A stretch of 24,618 bases of DNA from contig CAZWEZ010000054.1 of assembly GCA_964632795.1 (NCBI GenBank), forward strand, positions 1 to 24,618. Direction: 5' to 3'. A program made the translations under genes and the position numbers. The stretch comes from CAZWEZ01 sp964632795. Its GTDB lineage: Bacteria > Pseudomonadota > Alphaproteobacteria > Rhodospirillales > 2-02-FULL-58-16. Positions 20,696 to 24,618 of the stretch are shown in pieces (the stretch's first letter is position 1; each line of letters begins with the position of its first letter). The notes under the pieces were generated by a model. That model worked only from the letters and a program-made list of their open reading frames with translations, searched no databases and was not told the origin of the DNA.

Positions 20696-22537
20696 TTGCA
20701 CGAAACCCCTCAAGACACCTGGACGCCGGAACGGCTCGATGCCTTGCGTGGCGAACTCAGGCGCCGCCGCTTGCACGGCTTCGTGGTGCCCCGGGGCGAC
20801 GAGCACCAGGGCGAGTACGTCGCCCCATACGCCGAGCGCCTGGCCTGGCTCACCGGCTTTACCGGTTCGGCGGGAACGGCGGTGGTGCTGCGCCACCGGG
20901 CGGCGGTCTTCGTCGATGGCCGCTACACCGTCCAGGTGCGCGACGAGGTGGATTCCGCCCGCTTCGAGTTCCGCCACCTGACCGAAACCCCGCCCGCCGA
21001 ATGGATCGCCGCCAACCTGCCGGCCAAGGCCCGGCTGGGCTACGATCCGTGGCTCCATACCCCCGACGGGGTGGCCCACATGAAGGCCGCCTGCGCCAAG
21101 GCCGGGGGTCGGCTGGCGGCGCTGCCCGACAACCCGGTGGACGCGGTGTGGAGCGACCGTCCGCCGCCGCCCATGGCCCCGGTGGTCGCCCTGGAGGCCG
21201 CCTTCGCCGGCGAATCCGCGCCCGCCAAGCGACGCCGGGTGGCCCGCTCCCTGGCCGAGGACGGGGTCGACGCGGCGGTCCTGACGGCCCTCGATTCGAT
21301 CGCCTGGCTGCTCAACATCCGCGGCGGCGACGTGCCCTTCACCCCGGTGGCGCTGGCTTTCGCGGTGCTCGACAAGAGGGGCGTCGTCGATCTGTTCATC
21401 GACCGGGGCAAGCTGACCCCGGGGCTGGAAGCCCACCTCGGCGACGGGGTGCGGATCCATCGGCCCGACCGCCTGGGAGCGGTCCTCGACAGACTGGGAA
21501 AGAAAAGGCGGACGGTCCGCCTCGATCCCGGCGGGGCGGCGGCCTGGCTGTTCGAGCGCCTGGAGAAGGCCGGCGCCAGGCTGTCGCGCGGCAGGGACCC
21601 CTGCGCCCTGCCCAAGGCCCTCAAAAGCCCGGCCGAGGTGGACGGCATGCGCGCCGCCCACCGCCGCGACGGCGTCGCCCTGTGCCGGTTCCTGGCCTGG
21701 CTGTCGAGGGCGGCCAGGCAGGGGAGGATCGGCGAGATCGCGGCGGCGGACAGGCTGGAAGGCCTGCGCCGGGAGGTCGAGCACTTCCGGGGCCTCAGTT
21801 TCCGGACCATCTCCGCGGCCGGCCCCAACAGCGCCCTGCCCCATTACCGGGCGACCCCGGACAGCGACCGCAAACTGGAGCCGGGAACCCTCTATCTGGT
21901 CGATTCCGGCGGCCACTACCTGGACGGCACCACCGACGTCACCCGCACGGTGGCCATCGGCGAGCCCGAGGCCGGGATGCGCGAGCGCTTCACCCGGGTG
22001 CTCAAGGCCCACATCGGGCTGGCCACGGCCCGCTTCCCGGAGGGGACCACCGGCTCCCAACTGGACGCCCTGGCCCGCCGCCCGTTGTGGGAGGCCGGAC
22101 TCGACTACGACCACGGCACCGGCCATGGGGTCGGCGCCTATCTGTGCGTCCACGAGGGGCCGCAACGGATCTCCAAGCTGCCCAACCAGGTCGCCCTGGG
22201 GCCGGGCATGGTGGTGTCGATCGAGCCCGGCTACTACAAGAGCGGCGACTACGGCATCCGCATCGAGAACCTGGTGGTGGTGACGCCGCTCGAGGCGCCC
22301 CCCGGCGCCGAGAAGGACCTGCTGGGCTTCGAGGCCCTGACCCTGGCCCCCATCGACCGCGCGCTGATCGACGGCGGCCTGCTGAGCGCGGACGAGCGGA
22401 GGTGGATCGACGCCTACCACAAAAGGGTGCGCCGCGAGCTGACCCCGCTCCTCGATCCGAAGGTCGCCCGCTGGCTCGTCTCCGCGACCCGCGCCATCAA
22501 CCGGGGCGCCGTCACTCGACGCCGCAGGCCCGGTTGA
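20696..22537 (+). CDS. pepP: Xaa-Pro aminopeptidase, XPNPEP1 type (M24 family)
   Basis: This 613-residue cytosolic metallopeptidase removes N-terminal residues before proline. Two creatinase-like N-terminal domains (TGFTGSAGTAVVL, VFVDGRYTVQ) precede the pita-bread domain. The dinuclear metal ligands are D403, D414 (LVDSGGHYLDGTTDVTRT), H477 (GTGHGVGAY), E510 (SIEPGYYKSGDYG) and E524 (RIENLVVV). The spacing of 11, 63, 33 and 14 matches the long three-domain XPNPEP1 form rather than E. coli PepP. The start codon is TTG, with AGGAG 11 nt upstream; no nearby in-frame ATG preserves PERLDALRGELRRR. The last 26 nt overlap the convergent IalB-family gene, and the C-terminal codons lie in a perfect inverted repeat. 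Confidence 0.93.
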   Translation: MHETPQDTWTPERLDALRGELRRRRLHGFVVPRGDEHQGEYVAPYAERLAWLTGFTGSAGTAVVLRHRAAVFVDGRYTVQVRDEVDSARFEFRHLTETPPAEWIAANLPAKARLGYDPWLHTPDGVAHMKAACAKAGGRLAALPDNPVDAVWSDRPPPPMAPVVALEAAFAGESAPAKRRRVARSLAEDGVDAAVLTALDSIAWLLNIRGGDVPFTPVALAFAVLDKRGVVDLFIDRGKLTPGLEAHLGDGVRIHRPDRLGAVLDRLGKKRRTVRLDPGGAAAWLFERLEKAGARLSRGRDPCALPKALKSPAEVDGMRAAHRRDGVALCRFLAWLSRAARQGRIGEIAAADRLEGLRREVEHFRGLSFRTISAAGPNSALPHYRATPDSDRKLEPGTLYLVDSGGHYLDGTTDVTRTVAIGEPEAGMRERFTRVLKAHIGLATARFPEGTTGSQLDALARRPLWEAGLDYDHGTGHGVGAYLCVHEGPQRISKLPNQVALGPGMVVSIEPGYYKSGDYGIRIENLVVVTPLEAPPGAEKDLLGFEALTLAPIDRALIDGGLLSADERRWIDAYHKRVRRELTPLLDPKVARWLVSATRAINRGAVTRRRRPG

Positions 22538-22545
22538 TGGCGCGG
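22489..22545. terminator. 17-bp perfect inverted repeat at convergent gene ends
   Basis: The arms at 22489-22505 and 22529-22545 are exact reverse complements, with a 23-nt loop that contains both overlapping gene ends. The stem is GC-rich (CCGCGCCATCAACCGGG). Because it is an inverted repeat, both genes encode the same RAINR near their C-termini. It could act as a bidirectional terminator, although there is no T-tract on either side. Confidence 0.55.
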
Positions 22546-23030
22546 TAGGCGGCGGTGAAGCCGATCAGCGAATAGGTGTCGGTGGTCAGCGTGTCCCGGG
22601 TCGAGGTGCCGTTGACGATCATCGTCATCCCCCGGCTCATCGCCCGCACCAGGGCGAGGTCGGTCTCGGAGTCCTCGGCCCAGGCGCGGTCGCCATCGGT
22701 GAACAGCCCGAAGCGGTGGCTGTCGATGGTCACCTCCACCTTGCTGTCCTTCCTGTAGGTGTAGCCGGCGGTGATGCTGATCACGCCCAGGCTGCCCTCG
22801 CCCGGACGGTGGGTGACCTGGATGTAGGTGTCGTCGCGCCGGGTGTATCTCCCCTCCTCCTTCTGCGGCTCGCTGGCCGTCCAGCACACCTTGTTGCCGC
22901 CGTCGCTGTCCACGAAGGCGCTCCAATCGCCGAACTCGTCGATCAGCGACGCCTCGCGGGCCGCCCGGGACGTCCCGGACGCGGCCCCCAGCAGGGCCAG
23001 GGCGAGGAGGATCGCAACCGTGTGCCTCAT
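22512..23030 (-). CDS. IalB-family (invasion-associated locus B) exported protein
   Basis: This 172-residue protein has a clear signal peptide: MRHT, then a hydrophobic core AILLALALLGAASG, with cleavage likely after SRA near residue 23. It is therefore periplasmic or secreted. The mature part has the IalB-type FGDWSAF followed by KVCWTASEPQ, a central beta-rich region, and a C-terminal FTAAYRAINRAC in which the last Cys is expected to pair with the first. IalB is named after Bartonella invasion, but homologues are widespread in free-living alphaproteobacteria and their role is unclear. It converges on and overlaps the aminopeptidase gene by 26 nt and diverges from the asparaginase gene across 87 nt. 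Confidence 0.82.
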   Translation of the reverse strand: MRHTVAILLALALLGAASGTSRAAREASLIDEFGDWSAFVDSDGGNKVCWTASEPQKEEGRYTRRDDTYIQVTHRPGEGSLGVISITAGYTYRKDSKVEVTIDSHRFGLFTDGDRAWAEDSETDLALVRAMSRGMTMIVNGTSTRDTLTTDTYSLIGFTAAYRAINRACGVE

Positions 23031-23117
23031 GGCGTCGATTCATAACCCCGCCCGGCGGACTTGCCAAGGGGGCCCGGGGGTGGCACACATGCCGGCCAGA
23101 CGAAAGGGGGTCCGGGG

Positions 23118-24134
23118 ATGACGGAACCCAACCCGGTACTGGTCGAGGTCACCCGCGGCGCGGCGGTGGAGAGCCGCCACCGGGGCGCCGCCGCGGTGGT
23201 CGCCGCCGACGGCGCGCGGGTTGCCTCGTGGGGCGACGTCGAGCGCCCGGTGTACCCGCGCTCGGCGGTCAAGCCGCTGCAGGCGCTGGCCCTGTTCGAG
23301 ACCGGGGCCGCGCAGAGGTTCGCCTTCGACGACCGGGAGATCGCCGTGGCCTGCGCCTCCCACAACTCCGAACCCGTACACCTCGAGGTCGTCGCCGCCC
23401 TGCTGGAGCGGATCGGACTGGGCGACGACGATCTGGAATGCGGCGCCCAGACGCCGATGGACGAGGTGACGGCGGGGCGCCTGATCGGTGCCGGCGCCGA
23501 GCCGACGGCGCTGCACAACAACTGCTCGGGCAAGCACGTCGCGCTGCTCGCCGGGGCCGTCCACCTGGGCGAGCCGACGGCCGGCTATTCGCACCCCGAC
23601 CACCCGGCCCAGCGACGGCTGAAGGCGATCCTCGCCGGGATGGGCGGCGTCGACCTCGATCACGCCCCGCGGGGCACCGACGGCTGCGGCATCCCGGTCA
23701 TCGCCATGCCGCTGCGGGCGATCGCCCGGGCCATGGCCCGGCTCGCCGACCCCCGGGAGCTGGCCCCGGAGCGCGCCGCCGCCTGTCGCCGGGTGGTCGG
23801 CGCGATGACCGGCAATCCCTACCTGGTGGCCGGCCGGGGGCGCTTCGATACCGCGGTCATGGCGGCCGCCGGCGACGCCCTGGTGGTCAAGACCGGGGCC
23901 GAGGGGGTCCACGTCGCCGCCCTGCCGGGGGCCGGGATCGGCATCGCCCTGAAGATCGACGACGGCGCCCGGCGCGCCGCCGAGACGGCGATGGCGGCGC
24001 TGCTCGATCACCTCGGGGTGGTCGAAGGCGACCTCGCCAAGGCCCTCGCACCCTACCTGTACGGGCCACTCACCAACGCCGCCGGCGAGGCGGTCGGAGT
24101 CATCCGCCCCGCCGCCGGCTGGCCCGGCGATTAG
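23118..24134 (+). CDS. L-asparaginase, class 3 (Rhizobium etli AnsA type)
   Basis: This enzyme hydrolyses asparagine to aspartate and ammonia. The 338-residue protein has the class 3 signature: YPRSAVKPLQ with the S49-x-x-K52 pair, ACASHNSEP, HNNCSGKHVALL with C136 and K139, and GTDGCGIPV with C190. These two cysteines correspond to the zinc-binding pair of the R. etli enzyme. It is unrelated in sequence to E. coli AnsA/AnsB. The ATG at 23118 follows AAAGGGGG. It probably forms an operon with the FAD protein that starts 21 nt downstream. The link to aspartate use by the neighbour is an inference. Confidence 0.92.
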   Translation: MTEPNPVLVEVTRGAAVESRHRGAAAVVAADGARVASWGDVERPVYPRSAVKPLQALALFETGAAQRFAFDDREIAVACASHNSEPVHLEVVAALLERIGLGDDDLECGAQTPMDEVTAGRLIGAGAEPTALHNNCSGKHVALLAGAVHLGEPTAGYSHPDHPAQRRLKAILAGMGGVDLDHAPRGTDGCGIPVIAMPLRAIARAMARLADPRELAPERAAACRRVVGAMTGNPYLVAGRGRFDTAVMAAAGDALVVKTGAEGVHVAALPGAGIGIALKIDDGARRAAETAMAALLDHLGVVEGDLAKALAPYLYGPLTNAAGEAVGVIRPAAGWPGD

Positions 24135-24155
24135 AGCGGTTTGATTCGCCGGGTC

Positions 24156-24618
24156 ATGGAAACCCATCACGCGGACGTCTGGATCATCGGCTCCGGCGCC
24201 GCCGGCCTGAGCGCCGCCATCGCCGCCCGGAGCCAGGGGGCCGAGGTCGCGGTGATCGGCAAGAGCGCGCCCGGCAAGGGGACCTGTACGACGCTGGCCA
24301 TCGGCATCTTCGCCGGCCCCTGGCAAGGCCTGAGCGCGGACACCTACAAGCGACAGACCCTGGCCGCCGGACGCGGCCTCAACCAAGTCGAGTTGGTCGA
24401 CGTCCTGGCCGCCGAGGCGCCGGCCCGCTTCAGCGACCTGGTCGCCTGGGGGATGCATTCCAAGTCGGCCAAGGGTTCGTTCATGGCGGTGCCCGATGAG
24501 GACGCCGGCGACCGGGCGCCGGTGTGGGGCCGCGAGATCGTCCGCTGCCTGGTCGCCAGGGCCCGGGAGTTGGGGGTCGCCTTCGTCAACGGCCTGGTGG
24601 TGCGCGCCATCGAGGCCG
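24156..24618 (+). CDS. FAD-binding_2 flavoprotein (succinate dehydrogenase/fumarate reductase-like), 5' part
   Basis: An open frame from the ATG at 24156 runs off the window after 154 codons. The N-terminus has the dinucleotide-binding DVWIIGSGAAGLSAAIAARSQ and then VAVIGKSAPGKGT, typical of the FAD-binding_2 family that includes SDH/fumarate reductase flavoproteins and L-aspartate oxidase. The His used for covalent FAD attachment in SdhA is not seen in the equivalent region (GTCTTLAIGIFAGPW), so FAD is probably noncovalent. The start codon has no strong ribosome site. It follows the asparaginase by 21 nt. An oxidoreductase acting on a dicarboxylate or amino acid is possible, but the substrate domain is outside the window. 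Confidence 0.85.
   Translation, partial: METHHADVWIIGSGAAGLSAAIAARSQGAEVAVIGKSAPGKGTCTTLAIGIFAGPWQGLSADTYKRQTLAAGRGLNQVELVDVLAAEAPARFSDLVAWGMHSKSAKGSFMAVPDEDAGDRAPVWGREIVRCLVARARELGVAFVNGLVVRAIEA

Overview
The window is a stretch of chromosome with high G+C content (roughly two thirds by eye). It comes from an alphaproteobacterium, most likely of the Rhodospirillales type. The family mix supports this: DUF721, DUF4167, DUF1127 and IalB-family proteins, a GAF-containing PTS-Ntr enzyme I beside lysC and ubiG, and a Rhizobium-type (class 3) asparaginase. I saw no tRNA, rRNA, CRISPR array, transposase or phage gene.

Region 1 (about 1-5.8 kb) is an accessory patch. A DUF721 (DciA-like) gene is followed by a lone cyclic-nucleotide-binding-domain protein of only about 45% G+C. 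Next come a radical SAM/SPASM gene and a membrane-anchored family 2 glycosyltransferase in one leftward operon. A B12-binding radical SAM gene points away from them. A 91-bp copy of the [4Fe-4S] motif region of the SPASM enzyme lies beyond the far end of the B12 enzyme gene and looks like the remnant of a paralogue.

Region 2 (5.8-18.3 kb, all leftward) is housekeeping. In transcription order it holds lysC, a flavin oxidoreductase (nitronate monooxygenase family), ptsP, a RodZ-like membrane HTH protein, ispG, hisS, hemA, prfA, prmC and a DUF4167 gene. Spacing is very tight: lysC-oxidoreductase-ptsP are 2-4 nt apart, ispG-hisS-hemA are 6 nt apart, and hemA-prfA-prmC overlap by 4 nt. The order joins three blocks familiar from other proteobacteria: rodZ-ispG-hisS, hemA-prfA-prmC and ubiG/lysC/ptsP. 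Together they cover the aspartate pathway, nitrogen PTS signalling, isoprenoid, tetrapyrrole and histidyl-tRNA synthesis, and translation termination (PrmC methylates the PrfA GGQ motif).

Region 3 (18.4-24.6 kb) starts with ubiG (ubiquinone methyltransferase) on the plus strand. It faces a tandem pair of genes that each carry two DUF1127 modules, duplicated together with a noncoding leader that is perfectly conserved over 39 nt. A divergent XPNPEP1-type aminopeptidase P follows, with a TTG start. Its end overlaps a convergent IalB-family secreted protein, and the overlap holds a perfect 17-bp inverted repeat. The window ends with a class 3 L-asparaginase and the start of an FAD-binding_2 flavoprotein that runs off the edge.

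The most interesting points are the radical SAM/glycosyltransferase island with its remnant, the duplicated DUF1127 loci with conserved leaders, the inverted repeat shared by two gene ends, and a glutamyl-tRNA reductase in a class that usually makes aminolevulinate by another route.
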